Shown here: positions 24,824-36,282 of the stretch, piece after piece | Position numbering within the stretch: position 1 is the first letter of the stretch | How the letters are laid out: every line of letters starts with the position of its first letter | NCBI GenBank assembly: GCA_030035585.1 | Contig: CM057462.1 | Span: 145,354,734 to 145,418,733, forward strand | DNA length: 64,000 nucleotides | Direction: 5' to 3' | Source of the DNA: Dugong dugon | Lineage: Eukaryota; Chordata; Mammalia; Sirenia; Dugongidae | Made by a program: the position numbers and the translations under genes | The notes under the pieces: model-generated | Database searches by the model: none | Told to the model about the DNA's origin: nothing | What the model saw: the letters and a program-made list of their open reading frames with translations, nothing else

Positions 24824-25836
24824 GAACTCAAGTTAAGGTTTAAACACAGAAGAGAACATTCTTTGATGGTTACGGGGGTGGGGAGGGAGGGTGAGGGTTA
24901 TTCACTAACTAGATAGTAGATAAGAATCATCTTAGGTGAAGGGAAGGACAGCACACACTATGGGGGAATTCAGCACAACTGGACTAAACCAAGCTAAGAC
25001 GTTTCCTGAATACAGTCAAATACTTTGAGAGACAGAGTCTCAGGGATAGGGGGTCTGGGGACCATGCTTTCAGGGGACATCTAGGTCAATTGGCATAACA
25101 AAGCTTATTAAGAAAATGTTGTCCATCCTACTTTGTTAAGTCACATCTGGGGTCTTAAAATATTGCAAGCAGCCATCTAAGATGCATCAATTGGTCCCAA
25201 CCTCTTGGAGTAAAGAAGAACGAAGAACACCAAAGACCCAAGGAAGGTATTGGCCCAAGAGACAGAATGGACCACATAAACCAGAGACTTCATCAGCCTG
25301 AGACCAGAAGAACTAGATGGTTCCTGGCTACCACCAATGAACGTCCTGACAGGGAACATAATAGAGGGTCCCTGATGGAGCAGTAGAAGGATGGGGTGCA
25401 GATCTCAAATTCTAGTAAGAAGACCAGACTTAATGGTCTGACTGAGACTGGAGGCACCCCAGAAGGCACGGCCCCCGGACTCTCTATCAGCCCAGAACTA
25501 AAACAATTTCCGAGGCCAACTCTTCAGATAGGGATTGGACTGGACTTTGGGACATAAAGTGATACCTGTGAAGAGTGTGCCTCTGTGTCAAGTAGATACA
25601 AGAGACCAAAGGGGCAGCTTCTGTCCAGAGGTGAGCTAGGAAGGCAGGCAGGGTTAGGAGAGGGCTGAATGGTCATGGGGATTCGGGGGCAGAAAGGAGG
25701 AGTGTGCTGTCGCAGAATGGGGTAAGCGATTAGGGTCTCATAACAATGTATGCAAAAAAAAATTTTTTTTGTACGGGAGACTACCTTGAAATGTAAACTT
25801 CATTTAATTATAACAATTAAAAAAATAACAATAAAA
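24824..25836 (+). other. L1 3' UTR
   Basis: About 1 kb from the ORF2 stop to the A-rich end. Contains the G-rich tract at 24874-24897 and an A9/T8 run at about 25753-25770. It ends in an A-rich stretch joined to the target duplication. Confidence 0.75.
24874..24897 (+). other. G-rich tract, predicted G-quadruplex, in L1 3' UTR
   Basis: Four or more runs of three to five G separated by single bases (GGGGG, GGGG, GGG, GGG, then GGG after TGA). Mammalian L1 3' UTRs commonly carry such a polypurine tract. The minus-strand copies have matching C-rich tracts near 5060, 6865 and 49865. Confidence 0.7.
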
Positions 25837-25849
25837 AAATTGAAAGAGA
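25837..25849 (+). repeat. L1 target-site duplication, 3' copy
   Basis: aaattgaaagaga, identical to 18258-18270. Confidence 0.85.
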
Positions 25850-25867
25850 AAGATGTGCATGGCACAT

Positions 25868-26010
25868 TGTTGTTGCGGTTGTTAGTTGCCATCGAGTCAA
25901 TTCTAATTCATGGCGGCCCCATGTGTGCAGAGTAGAACTACTCCATAGGGTTCAGCAGATCACCAGGCTTGTTTTTCAAGGTGCCAAACTTTCAGCTAGT
26001 AGACCAATAA
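25868..26010 (-). repeat. AfroSINE, minus, truncated
   Basis: Begins with the tail ttgttgttgcggttgttagt and continues gagtcaattctaattcatgg and tagaactactccatagggtt; the tRNA-related head is missing. Confidence 0.75.
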
Positions 26011-26655
26011 ATACAATATTCTCCAAAATCCTTAAGAACTATGACAAGATGAGAAAATTAGCTGTGGTTATTTGCAGAAGAGAATTGAAAGAAAACAAAA
26101 CAGAGTTCTACTAAGTTTTTAGGAGTTTTTAATGTCAAAAAAATAAAAATAAAATATTGCCTGCATAAAGCCTCTGATTGTTTTAAGCAATGCCAGTCTC
26201 CAAAACTGCAATAGCAGAATGCAAACTTGAAACCTTGAAATGCTATGGTTCTGATAAGACACTTTCAATCAAAGACTAGAATAACATTCTAGCAGATGTA
26301 GCAACAATAAGATAAAGAAGCTCCAGTATGTAGATGTGCCCATGGAGCAGGACAGTCACTTTAGACAGGGACATTACATCTAGACCGTCCCATGGGAGAA
26401 AAATAAACTCTTCTCTGAGCTAATTTTTTTTCTAACAGCTTCATAGTATATACTCTAATATGCAAAATTAAACTGGCAGCTTATATTAAAAAATCTGTTT
26501 ATAATGGCATGTATATAATAGATAGATAATTGAAAGAAAAGGGAAGAATAATAGTTCATTATGAACAGAAAAAAGGAATGTCTGCTCCTAACTAAAATGG
26601 AATAAATTTTGGCAAAGCAGTACATCCACAGATAAAATTAAAGTAAATAAATACG
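26011..26655. other. unassigned DNA
   Basis: AT-rich, no gene or named repeat seen. Confidence 0.4.
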
Positions 26656-26671
26656 TAACTATGTGAATAAA

Positions 26672-26881
26672 ACCAAAAACCAAACCGGCTGCCGTCAAGC
26701 CTGTTCCAACTCATAGCAACCTCAGAGGACAAAGTAGAACTGCCCCATAGGGTTTCCAAGGTTGTAATCTTTATTGAAGCAGACTGCTACATCTTTCTCC
26801 AGCAAAGCGACTGGTGGATTCAAACTGCCAACCTTTTGTTTAGTAGCCAAACACTTTAACCACTGCACCACGAGGGCTCCT
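26672..26881 (-). repeat. AfroSINE, minus, complete with 16-bp target duplication
   Basis: Runs from the A-rich tail (accaaaaaccaaaccggctg) to the tRNA-related head (ccactgcaccacgagggctc). taactatgtgaataaa occurs on both sides (26656-26671 and 26882-26897) without mismatch. The ends are therefore firm and the insertion is fairly young. Confidence 0.9.
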
Positions 26882-26897
26882 TAACTATGTGAATAAA

Positions 26898-27137
26898 TAA
26901 GGTATTTAATAAGTGCAGAAGAAAGATCTACCTAAAAGGACAAATAACAAAATAGAAAGAACCTTTTATTTGGGGTATTTGCTATCTGGGTACCAGGCAA
27001 GAGGCTAAGAATCTGAGTCACCAATGAGGGTGGTCAGTATCTGATTTAGAAAAACCAGCAGAGGTTGCGAAATTTTGTTAGTACAGGGCCACAAAAAGTA
27101 GAGACTTGCAAAACCAAGAAATGAGTGAGAATAAAAA
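26898..27137. other. unassigned DNA
   Basis: No feature seen between two SINEs. Confidence 0.35.
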
Positions 27138-27512
27138 ACTCAGTTGCCAATTAAGTTGATTTGGACTCATGACAACCCCATGTGTGCAGAACAGAACTGT
27201 CCTCCCATAGAGTTTTCTTTTCTAATAGTTTTTTTTTTTTTTTAATTTTACTTTTGGTGAAGATATACATAGTAAAACCCACTCCCATTCTGCAGTTTCT
27301 AGCTGTAATGATCAGTGACATTGATTACATTCTTCACATTGTGTCAACATTCTCCTTATTTCTGTTCTAGTTGTTTCAGCTCCATAGGGTTTTCAATGTC
27401 TGATTTTTCAGAAGTAAATTGCCAGGCCATACTTCTGAGGGGCCTATGGGTAGATTTGAACTTCCAACCTTTTAAGCAACTCAGTGCTTAACCATTTGTG
27501 CAACCAAAAAAC
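27138..27512 (-). repeat. AfroSINE, minus, split by an L1 tail
   Basis: Left piece 27138-27217 (ttgccaattaagttgatttg), right piece 27380-27512 (gattttcagaagtaaattgc ... cttaaccatttgtgcaacc). The interrupting segment is described separately. Confidence 0.7.
27218..27379 (-). mobile_element. short L1 3'-end insertion inside a SINE
   Basis: A T14 tract (27231-27244) is followed by ttttggtgaagatatacata, the same tail type as at 5907-6035. The flanks ctcccatagagttttc (27202-27217) and ctccatagggttttc (27380-27394) form a diverged target duplication. This marks a severely 5'-truncated insertion of about 160 bp. Confidence 0.65.
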
Positions 27513-27564
27513 ATACCCTACCCCTGACACCAGATTAGAAGCCCCACCAAAAAAAAAAGAAAAA

Positions 27565-27770
27565 GAACTTCATTGCCATCAAGTTGATTCCAACTCATGG
27601 CAACCCCAGATGTTTCAGAGTAGAAGTGTTCTTCATAGGGTTTTCCAGGCTGTGATCTTTCAGAAGCAGATCACCAGACCTTTCTCCTGAGGTGCCTCTG
27701 GGTGGGTTCGAACCACCAGCCTTTGGTTAGTAGTCAAGCGCTTAACTGTTTGCACCACCCAGGCACTCCT
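27565..27770 (-). repeat. AfroSINE, minus, second subtype
   Basis: Tail attgccatcaagttgattcc, body ggctgtgatctttcagaagc and gggtgggttcgaaccaccag (B-box-like ggttcgaa), head tgcaccacccaggcactcc. The ctgtgatctttcagaagcag wording separates it from the copies with tgtaaatctttacagaagca. Confidence 0.8.
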
Positions 27771-27870
27771 CCAGGCTAGTATCCATGAGTGAAAATCAAT
27801 ACCAATGTATTCGTAGGAGAGGGTAAGAGTGTGAGAGAAATCTAACTTTACAGCTTAACAAACCAGAAAA

Positions 27871-29870
27871 AGAAGAGTAAACTAAACTCAAAGTAATCGG
27901 AAGAAAGAAAATGATTAAAAAAAAAAAATAGCAGAAATCAATGACATTAAGAGCAGAAAAAAACATTAAAGAAGATCAATGAAACCAAGAGCTCACTTTT
28001 AAAAGAGCATTAAAATTAATAAAACTCTCATCAGAATGATCAATAAAAAATGAAGGCACTAATTACTAATATCCTTAAAAAACTGAGACCATCAAGACAA
28101 GTCATACAGGTATTAAAAGGTTAATAATGGAATATTATGAACAACTTTATAAATTCAATAATTTAGATGAAATGGACACATTTTCTAAAGAACACAAACA
28201 ATTCAAGTTTACTTAAAAAGAAACAGATAACTTGAATATTCCTATATCTATTAAAGAAATGGAATATGTAGTTAAAAATTTTCTAACAAAGAAAATCTTC
28301 AGTCTTAGATGGGTTCACTGCAAAATTTTCCCTAAAATTTAAGGAAGAAATAATACTACTTTTAAAGATATTCAATTAGAAAAATGAAGGAATGGAAAAA
28401 TTCTCAACTCATTTCATGGTATCCTCATTATCTGAATAACAAAACCACACAGATATATTATAAGAAAATAAAATTACAAATTTATATCCCTCATAATCAT
28501 AGATATAAAAACCATCAACAAAAATATTAGCAAATCAAGACTAGCAATAATATACAATGAATAATACATTTAGATCAATTGGAATGATCCATAAACACAA
28601 TCCTGATTCAGTATTTGAAAATCAATCAACATAATCCACAATATTAAAGAACTAAAAAAGAAAATCTATTTGATCCATCTAATAGATACAGAAAATGCAC
28701 TGAACAAAATTTAAAATCTATTCCTGATAAACATTTTCAATCAACTAGGAATAGAAAGGACATTTAAAAATGACCCACTTCTAACCTTGTACCTAACTTG
28801 AAACTCAGAATACTTTCTTTCTAAGTTTGGGTATAAAGAAATAACTCTTGCTTCCACCATGTCTACGAAACAACCTGATGGATATCCTAGCCAGCATAAT
28901 AAGGTATTTAAAAGAAATAAAGGTTATACGGAATAGAAAAAGAGAAACTGTATTTATTTGCAAATGAATTTATTTTCTATGTAAAAAATCTCCAATAATC
29001 TACAAAATGCTGCCTGAACTAATCAGTGATTTTAATAAGGTGATAGGATGCAAGGTTACTATGTTAGCAATAAACAATTGGAAACTGAAACTAAAAACCA
29101 GTAGCGTTTGTAATAGCAGCAAAAACATGAAATAACGTATAGACTTTACAAAACGTGTTAGATCAATATGGTAAAATTACAAATACTGTTGAAGGAAGTG
29201 ATAAAAGATATAAATTAGTAGAGAGAAATACTGTTTTAGGACTATAAGACTCAATATTAAGATAATAATTTGTCATAAAGCTCTATAGATTGTACACAAT
29301 CTCAATCAAAATACTAGCAGGATTTTTGTAGCATCCTAGAAATAACATTTATATGGAAATGAAAGGAACTACAAAAGCCCAAACAATTTAAAAAAAGAAC
29401 AAAGTTGGAGGACTCACACTACCTGACTTCAAGACTTCCTATAAAGCCAAGGTAATCAAGAAAGTGCAACATCAGCATAAAGATCAACAGATAGATCCGT
29501 GGAACAGAATAAAGATCCCGCAAATAGATCCAGACTAACATAGCCATTTGATTTTTGAAAAAGAACAAACACAATCCAATGAGGAAAAGAGATACTTATC
29601 AATGAATGGTGCTGCAATCAATAGATACCCCTATGGGGTGGGGGGCCCTAACCCACCTTATACCACAATATAAACATTCTTTGAGGCAAATCATAGACCA
29701 AAAATTGTAATGCTTCTAGAATAAAACATATGAGAATATTTTCATGGCTTGGGAAAGGCAAACTTTTCTTAGACAGGATAAATAAGGCAATGCACAGAAA
29801 AAAAATAATTAAACTTTATCATTTAAGAACCTTTGGTCATCAAAAAACTAACAGTAGATATAGCTATTCA
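27871..29870 (+). mobile_element. ancient L1 ORF2 fragment
   Basis: About 2 kb of diverged L1 without long open frames. Landmarks are gaaaccaagagctcactttt, cagaaaatgcactgaacaaa (the E/D-KAFD block), acaaagttggaggactcaca plus ctacctgacttcaagacttc (compare 23590-23630), and gagaatattttcatggcttg near the end. It is clearly older than the 18.3-kb copy. Confidence 0.7.
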
Positions 29871-29954
29871 GTTCATAAATAAAATGTTAGTCTACTTATA
29901 AAATATTCAACTGAACAATGATTATTCATTTTGACTTTTAACCTGGTCAATTTA

Positions 29955-30115
29955 ACTCAGTGTGGTCTTTAGATCAGCTACATGAGCCAATTTCCTGGGC
30001 CCAAGAGGGTGCTACCGAAACAACCTCTCATGGTGCAGCCTAAAAATCTGCACTTGAGCTAGTATCTCAGGTGATTCCTACTACACAGTCTGAAACTAGA
30101 TAGCATCCATATAAT
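29955..30115 (+). repeat. MER5-like hAT relic
   Basis: Phrases agtgtggtctttagatcagc, aatctgcacttgagc and caggtgattcctactacaca resemble the MER5 nonautonomous hAT-Charlie family. Diverged; ends uncertain. Confidence 0.45.
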
Positions 30116-30267
30116 GAGGGCCAGTAGAAGTAATTCTACCTGATCATCTCTGCAAACCAGAATTACCTTAAAATACACCTGAACCTTTCCTATTCCAATT
30201 TTTTTTGACTGTTTTTTCTTTCTTTACTTTCATGGTATATGATACCCTACCTTATAGCTCTATTGCC

Positions 30268-30483
30268 TATAAACCAGTTGCCATCAAATCAACTCCAGCT
30301 AATGACAACCCTAGAGCCTATGTGTGTCAAGAGTAGAGCTTTGCTCCATATGGTTTTCAATGGCTGATTTTCCAAAAGTTGATCACCAGGACTTTCTTCT
30401 AAGGTGCCTGTGAGTGGACTCAAGCTCCAACTTTTTGGCTAGCAGCCAGCAAGTTAACTATTTGTACCACCCAGGGACTCCTC
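30268..30483 (-). repeat. AfroSINE, minus
   Basis: Tail ataaaccagttgccatcaaa, body ggttttcaatggctgatttt, head tttgtaccacccagggactc. Confidence 0.8.
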
Positions 30484-31104
30484 TATAGCCTATACCTGGC
30501 CCTATAATTCTATCTTCCTCAAGTAATCTTTTTTTTTTTTTGGTAAGTATTCATCAGGGTTATACCATATATAAAATAATAAATATTAATAATATTATTG
30601 GCATTAATAATAGTTCCAAATTTTCACTGTCATGTATTCTGCAACCAAAAAAATCCAAATTATTGCTTTCCTTGGTTAGCTCCTCAGAATGCCAGGAGTA
30701 AAGCACTGTTCAGAACACTCCCTTCTCACATTCTACACACACTTATGCCCGGATCACAACTAATGCACAATAATAAGTGTGTCAAACGAATGAAAGAATG
30801 AGTATGGGAATAACGACAGCAAACTCACATAACTGACCATTTTTGAAATAACTGAAGATATTTATCTCATTTTCCTCTCCCATGAACTATGGGTTTGGAT
30901 GAAGTCATCATCTGTAGATGAAGAAACAGAGTCACAGAGAATGTAAGGATTCGAAAGGATAGAGCACCTTATATTAAGACTCATTTCGGCCACCTACTGT
31001 TCGAGATGTGTCACTAGTCTAGTAGACTAAGTGATGGGAGAAGCAAGGCTAAATATCTGGTGTCCAATCTCTCCCAATAATCTACACTGCTTTTTGGGCT
31101 TTAT
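30484..31104. other. unassigned DNA with a poly(T) tract
   Basis: A T13 run lies at about 30529-30541. Nothing gene-like in the remainder. Confidence 0.4.
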
Positions 31105-31524
31105 GATAAATTCTCCCCAGATGTAACACAAATATTGCAAGTGGATGGCTTTTAAGAACAGAAATTTCTTTTCTCACAATTCTGAAGGCTGAAAGTCTAA
31201 ATCAGGGTCTTCGCCATGATGATTCCTTCTGTGAGCCTCTCTCCTAGTTCTGATGTCTCCTGGTAAACCTTCCATTCCTTTGCTTATAGATGATCTTCAT
31301 ATGTCCTCCGTGTGTATATGTGTATGTGTGCATATGTGTGCATGCATCTTTGTGTCTATTCTGCTCTTCTTAAAACTGAGATGTAATTAGGTTTAGAACC
31401 CACCCAACTAAGGCATGATCTAATTAACATAACAAAGAAAACTATTTCTAAATAGGATTGCATTCACAAGTATAAGATTAGGATTCCAACACATATTTTA
31501 GGGGGCAAAATTTAATCCATAACA
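31105..31524 (-). repeat. MaLR-type LTR, minus
   Basis: The plus strand has aacagaaatttcttttctca, cagggtcttcgccatgatga and gattaggattccaacacata, ending ttaatccataaca at 31524. That gives a minus-strand start TGTTATGGATTAAATTTTGC. Strongly resembles mammalian MaLR LTRs. No duplication found. Confidence 0.5.
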
Positions 31525-31598
31525 TATAGTTTACTCAGTTTCCAGTTTATCCAGTCATGATGTTAATGCTGTATATGACCACCAGTATCTTTCTCTAA

Positions 31599-31813
31599 GG
31601 AGCCCTGGTGGTACAGTGGTTAAGTGATTAGCTGCTAACTGAAAGGTCACCCATTCGAATCCACCAGCCGCTCAGTGGGACGAAGAAGTGGCAGTCTGCT
31701 TCCATAAAAGATCTGCAGCCTCAGAAACCCTATGGGGCAGTTCTACCCTGTCCTATAGGGTCGCTATGAGTCAGAATTGACTCCATGGCAACAGATTTGG
31801 TTTTGGTTTTTGG
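31599..31813 (+). repeat. AfroSINE, plus, complete
   Basis: Starts with ggagccctggtggtacagtg and gttaagtgattagctgctaa (A-box region), then cccattcgaatccaccagcc (B-box region), cagtctgcttccataaaaga, gggtcgctatgagtcagaat and a TGGTTTT tail. Flanked by atctttctctaa (31587-31598) and atctttgcctaa (31814-31825), a duplication with two mismatches. Confidence 0.9.
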
Positions 31814-31838
31814 ATCTTTGCCTAAAAATAAAAAAGAC

Positions 31839-31857
31839 AAAAAAAAAAAAAAAAAAG
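31839..31857. repeat. poly(A) tract
   Basis: An A run just beyond the SINE's right duplication. Confidence 0.7.
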
Positions 31858-33960
31858 CACTTGAAACTACAACAGTGATATCAGAGAAAGAATGATTAGA
31901 AACTTTAATGTGATAATAACAAAAGACATCCACTGCAAGAAAATAGTCACCATATGGAACTCAACTGCTCAGCACAAGCATAGCCTTGTTTGTAACTGCT
32001 CACAAAGCCATCTCAATACAGTATATAGATCATACCTATTCATCCTGGCAATACAACAGGTTATAAAGGATTTGATAGCCTCAAGGTTGTAACTATGGAA
32101 CTTTACTTTAAAGTATATCATGCCATGGAATTTTGTTTTTAAGAAAATTTCAAATTGGAATCATTGTTGTTCCTGGACAAGGGACAGCAGCTTCAAATCT
32201 TAGATAAAGTAGTGCATTAACCACCTTACATAAAAGAACAGGTGTTTCCACTTTCCTGTTAATGACTCTTTAAGTGTGCATGATGATGATCCTTATCAGT
32301 CATTACCAAATTTACTTCACAGAGATTAAGAATTAAATTACAGTTTCAAGGCTCGTTAGGTCTTGTTAAATTTGTTGAATTGCCCACATGTGTATGTCTT
32401 GTCCTCCATGGGCCATCTGTAAAGCAGGTGTTTCAAGTTTGTTGCTTTCTATTCTGCCCAAAGATTATTATACAATTGTGCTTAAAATTCCAGGTTGGGT
32501 TCTTATATGTGAAGATCAGGCTTCAAACTGTCATATTTGACTATTCAAGTTGAGCATAAAGAGGAATAATATGGAAATGGTCTCTTACGGGAGTTTTTCA
32601 AAAGGAGTGTTGAATGTGAAATTCAAGGGCAGGGTAGGGACCATATTCCAGGCTTAATGTCTTTCTCACTTGTCTCAATATTCCGACACCAAACAATTCC
32701 AAATACAAGTGAAAGTGGAAAGATCTTTTACATTTTTATCCATTCCTATGGGGATGTGTCTTCTAATGCACTCAAAGTACAACTCATTTCTCTGTCTGAA
32801 TGCAGGGGATATTAAACTAGATAAAAATTACTGCTGCTGTATACATCCTCCCTGCCCCAATTGCCCACATATTCTTTCCTCAGAAAGAGGAAAGTGTTCC
32901 AGACAATGTCACCTTCAATTTAATGCTCTCATTTGAAAACTAAAACCAAATCAAACAAACTGTATATTTTTGGGTATTAAAAAAAAACTAGATTCAGGAT
33001 TAGAACAAATAACTGTCTGGGTTTTAAAACAAATGCTTATATTTGTAAATCAGCCAATTCAAATGTGATTGTAGAATCATATAGCACTTGGAAGGTCATT
33101 TAGCATACATACATGGTCTGTTATTTCATAATATCATGAGATGCTCGTGCTATATTTACACTGGAATTTTAGAAACAGGATGAGTTCTCAGATTAAATGT
33201 CTTATGGATGTATTCTGAGGCAATGCAAGGTCACAAAAAAGACAGAAGAAATTGAGAATGGATTTTAGCTTCTTTAATCCCAGTCTAGTTTTCTCTCCAC
33301 TAGGTAATAAATAGTGTGCATTTCAGAATGAGAAGAAATATCTTAATTGATATTAATGATAATAAAAACATTCAGTAAAAGGCATTTATAAAATTACTCA
33401 AGAACTGTCTCTTTATCCCAGTGGACTGACTGTCAGTAATTTTTCTTTGATCCATGAAACCAAAAATAGGGAAGTTTGTGAAATAAATGTGAGTTGCATA
33501 ATGGTCAAAATGCTGAGCCTGTAGAGAATTTGCTTAAGCAGCTAGTGTTTCTCAAGTCACCTTTAATACCTGAGAGATGAGAACAGCAGTAGCTCCTGTC
33601 ACCCGGCTACACATTCACCACTTTCTCTCAAGGCAAATCAGTATCCAAATCCTTGAAGAGCTTCCAAAAAAAGAACTATTTACAGTTGCATTACTGAAAC
33701 AAAGACAACTGAGTTTCCTAAATTATGTATAACCTTCCAGATAATGACTGAAAAAGGCATAAAAATGTAAATTCTTGATAACTTCTTGACACAATCCTGG
33801 AAGACCATCTAGAGTAGGACAATTTTGGTCCAATAATTTATAAAACAGTAAATATTCATAATTCAGAATATGGATTTTTAAGTCAAACAGACATTTGAAT
33901 TGCAGATGTACCACTTTTCTCAGTATTTTGATACCGAACATTTCAAAAACAAGTGCAAGT
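31858..33960. other. unassigned DNA, 2.1 kb
   Basis: No gene or named repeat recognised. The open frames (31892-32092, 32670-32936, 33723-33941) are short, overlap nothing known and show no domain motif. Confidence 0.4.
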
Positions 33961-34104
33961 CAAAACCAAACCAAACCAAACTCACTGCCGTTGAGTTGAT
34001 TCCAACTTATAGTGACCCTACAGGAAACAGCAGAACTGCCCCATAGGGTTTCCAATGCTGTAAATCTTTACAAAAGCAGATTGCCACAATTTTCTCTTGT
34101 GGAA
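33961..34104 (-). repeat. AfroSINE, minus, head missing
   Basis: Tail aaaccaaaccaaaccaaact, body gttgattccaacttatagtg and gccccatagggtttccaatg; breaks off at ttttctcttgtgga. Confidence 0.8.
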
Positions 34105-34296
34105 CAAGTCAAAAGAGCTTTTAATTTTGTTTTACTGTGGGCAAACTCCTACTCAAGTGTTAAACAAGTAGGATAATATTGTAGTAAATAGCTCAGGGAT
34201 CTGTTACGAGTGAAAAACGGGATTATGATTGTCACCTGCTATATACAGGGCATGGCATAGATTAAGTCCTCAATAAGTATAAACTATTATCATTAT

Positions 34297-34482
34297 CGGT
34301 CCCTGGGTGGCACAAATGATTTGTGCTTAACTACTAACCAAAAGGTTGGCAGTTTGAACACACCCAATGGTGCCATGGAAGAAAGGCCTGGCAATCTGTT
34401 TCCATAAAGATTACAATGAAGAAAGCTCCATGGAGAAGTTCTACTCTGTACCATGAGTTGGGATTGACTGGGAGGCAATTGA
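34297..34482 (+). repeat. AfroSINE, plus
   Basis: Head ggtccctgggtggcacaaat, then aggttggcagtttgaacaca, gaaaggcctggcaatctgtt and the tail ccatgagttgggattgactg. Confidence 0.8.
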
Positions 34483-35791
34483 TTTTTTTTTTGTTTACTA
34501 TCATTATTATGGTTATTGATCATATTATTGTTAAGAGTTACTCCATTTACCATTTTTTCTTAGAGGTATGGTCCATGTATCACTTAGTCTGCAAACTTTG
34601 TATTAAAACAATTAGTGTTACATAAATGGAATTTCAACATCATTAAAACCTAAAATACAATTACACTTAAACGTATAAAGACAACATCAATCAGTGGGCC
34701 ATACTCTTTACCTTTTAATAGGCAAAAAGATAACTTTAAGAACTTAAACATGATAAGGTATTGCCTAGATGCTCCCAAGTTTCAAGACACCCTAACACAC
34801 TCAGAAAGTTCTCTCAAGATTCTCTGCTGATTTTTAGTCTCATATCAGATGTAAACTCTCCTTTAATGGCAATATTTCACAGCATAACTTTGCAAATGAT
34901 AAAAAAATACTAATTTTCACTTCAGACTTTAATTAAAAAGCACTGATGCAGAGTAAAGTCCTGACTTCTCCAAAGACCAAAATAATTTAAGATGCTGACC
35001 TGTTTTGTTTTGTTTTAATCCAATGGATGCATTTGCTCTGCAGTGTTATTGTACCCTCTATTACTTCCTTTAGTAAGGCAGCACTTTAAAAAATGCAAAA
35101 GAAACCAAAACAGAACGCTTACAAAATTAATAATTAAATATTGCCTTAAGATGCAATAATTTTGCTGATGAAATATTTTTTACCTTGAGGTCTGTTGAAA
35201 TTCCAAACCCATAATGAATTTGGATTAAAGTGCCTAATAATCAGGTTTAAAAAACTGCATTGAAATTCAGCATATAACTCTTCTTTAAAAAATTACCAAA
35301 GGGTACATCACTTATAAAATATCATTACATTATTCTATACATACAAATACATTTTAAATTTAAATTTTTCTGTGGCTTTCCTTTTTCCAAGTGTATTCTA
35401 AATCTCAATGTAAAGATATAGAAAATAACAACATGAGAAAGTTAAGATTATTACAAAATAAATCACACTAGCAAGCCTCTCAATAATTTAATACAACCAC
35501 ACAGTGATTGGTGATGGATTTTTGTTCATAATTTAAATACAGGTAATTCAAATAGAAACATAAATTTATAAATACCACAATTAATGGAAGAACATAAAAC
35601 CTTATTTTAACCTCCCTTTGTTATCCTTATAAACAATTTATTTCCTCCATTAGTTTTATAGAAAACATTAAAGTACTTTCCATACCTAAATTACATAGTT
35701 TACCTCCTACTTTACAAAAAAAAGAAAGGCGATAATGGTTCTACAAAAGAATAAAAAACTTAATAATTAAACCATGCTTAGAATGGCATGG
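34483..35791. other. unassigned AT-rich DNA
   Basis: No gene or named repeat seen. Confidence 0.4.
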
Positions 35792-35799
35792 TTTTTCTG

Positions 35800-36274
35800 C
35801 AGGGCTTTCAACAAGTTCCAACCAGTTCAGTCATGGCTAGCAATGTGAAATCTGAACAGACCAGAATTTTTAAAATTTGGGTCAAGCAGAATGATAAGCA
35901 GAATGGGAAAAATGACAGGTCAAAGCCCTGGAATGGGAGACTCAGAAAATAGTGAGCCCTTTCAGGAGCCTGACGCAAGAGACAGGATTATTGCCGGAAA
36001 TGTGAATGTCAGCATTCAGAGCAGTGTGGTAGGCTGCCATCTTTGAGCCGACCATCATTTCCTACTCTGCAGGTCTAGGGATTTGGTTATTATGCAATGC
36101 CCATGCTGCCGTTGTTTTCTAAAAGTGAGATTACGTTTCTAGCAGGGCTTCATCCCATCATTTTTCCCATTTCACTTATTGGTCCTCTTCATCCAAATTT
36201 TAAACATTCGGATCCGTTCGGGTTTTGCTTTGTTGGCCATGACTGAACTGGGTAGAACTGATTTGAAGCCCTAT
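35800..36274. mobile_element. inverted-repeat DNA element (hAT-like), unnamed
   Basis: Two arms of about 131 bp face each other, left 35800-35930 and right 36143-36274, around a 212-bp centre. The reverse complement of the right arm lines up with the left arm without visible gaps, with shared blocks cagttcagtcatggc, tttaaaatttgg and gggaaaaatga. Each arm starts (c/t)agggctt and ends aagccctg. The flanks tttttctg (35792-35799) and tttttccg (36275-36282) match at 7 of 8 bases, as for the 8-bp duplication of hAT transposons. No transposase frame is present, so the element is nonautonomous. The superfamily is inferred from end motif and duplication length only. Confidence 0.55.
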
Positions 36275-36282
36275 TTTTTCCG

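Larger units (their letters stand above)
18271..25836 (+). mobile_element. full-length L1 retrotransposon, coding-defective
   Basis: About 7.57 kb with the full L1 order: 5' UTR (18271 to about 19616), ORF1 (about 19617-20541), spacer, ORF2 (21026-24823) and a 3' UTR of about 1 kb with a G-rich tract and an A-rich end. It is bounded by a 13-bp perfect duplication (18258-18270 and 25837-25849). That makes it a genuine single target-primed insertion, not an assembly patchwork. Both ORFs have stops and frame changes, so it is a fossil. The intact duplication and readable ORFs suggest it is younger than the L1 at 27.9 kb. It is the best in-window reference for the other L1 pieces. Confidence 0.9.

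Noticed and set aside
31599..31680. Possible tRNA gene (A- and B-box-like sequences)
   Set aside because: It is the tRNA-derived head of an AfroSINE; no intact cloverleaf or discrete tRNA end, and the SINE body follows directly.
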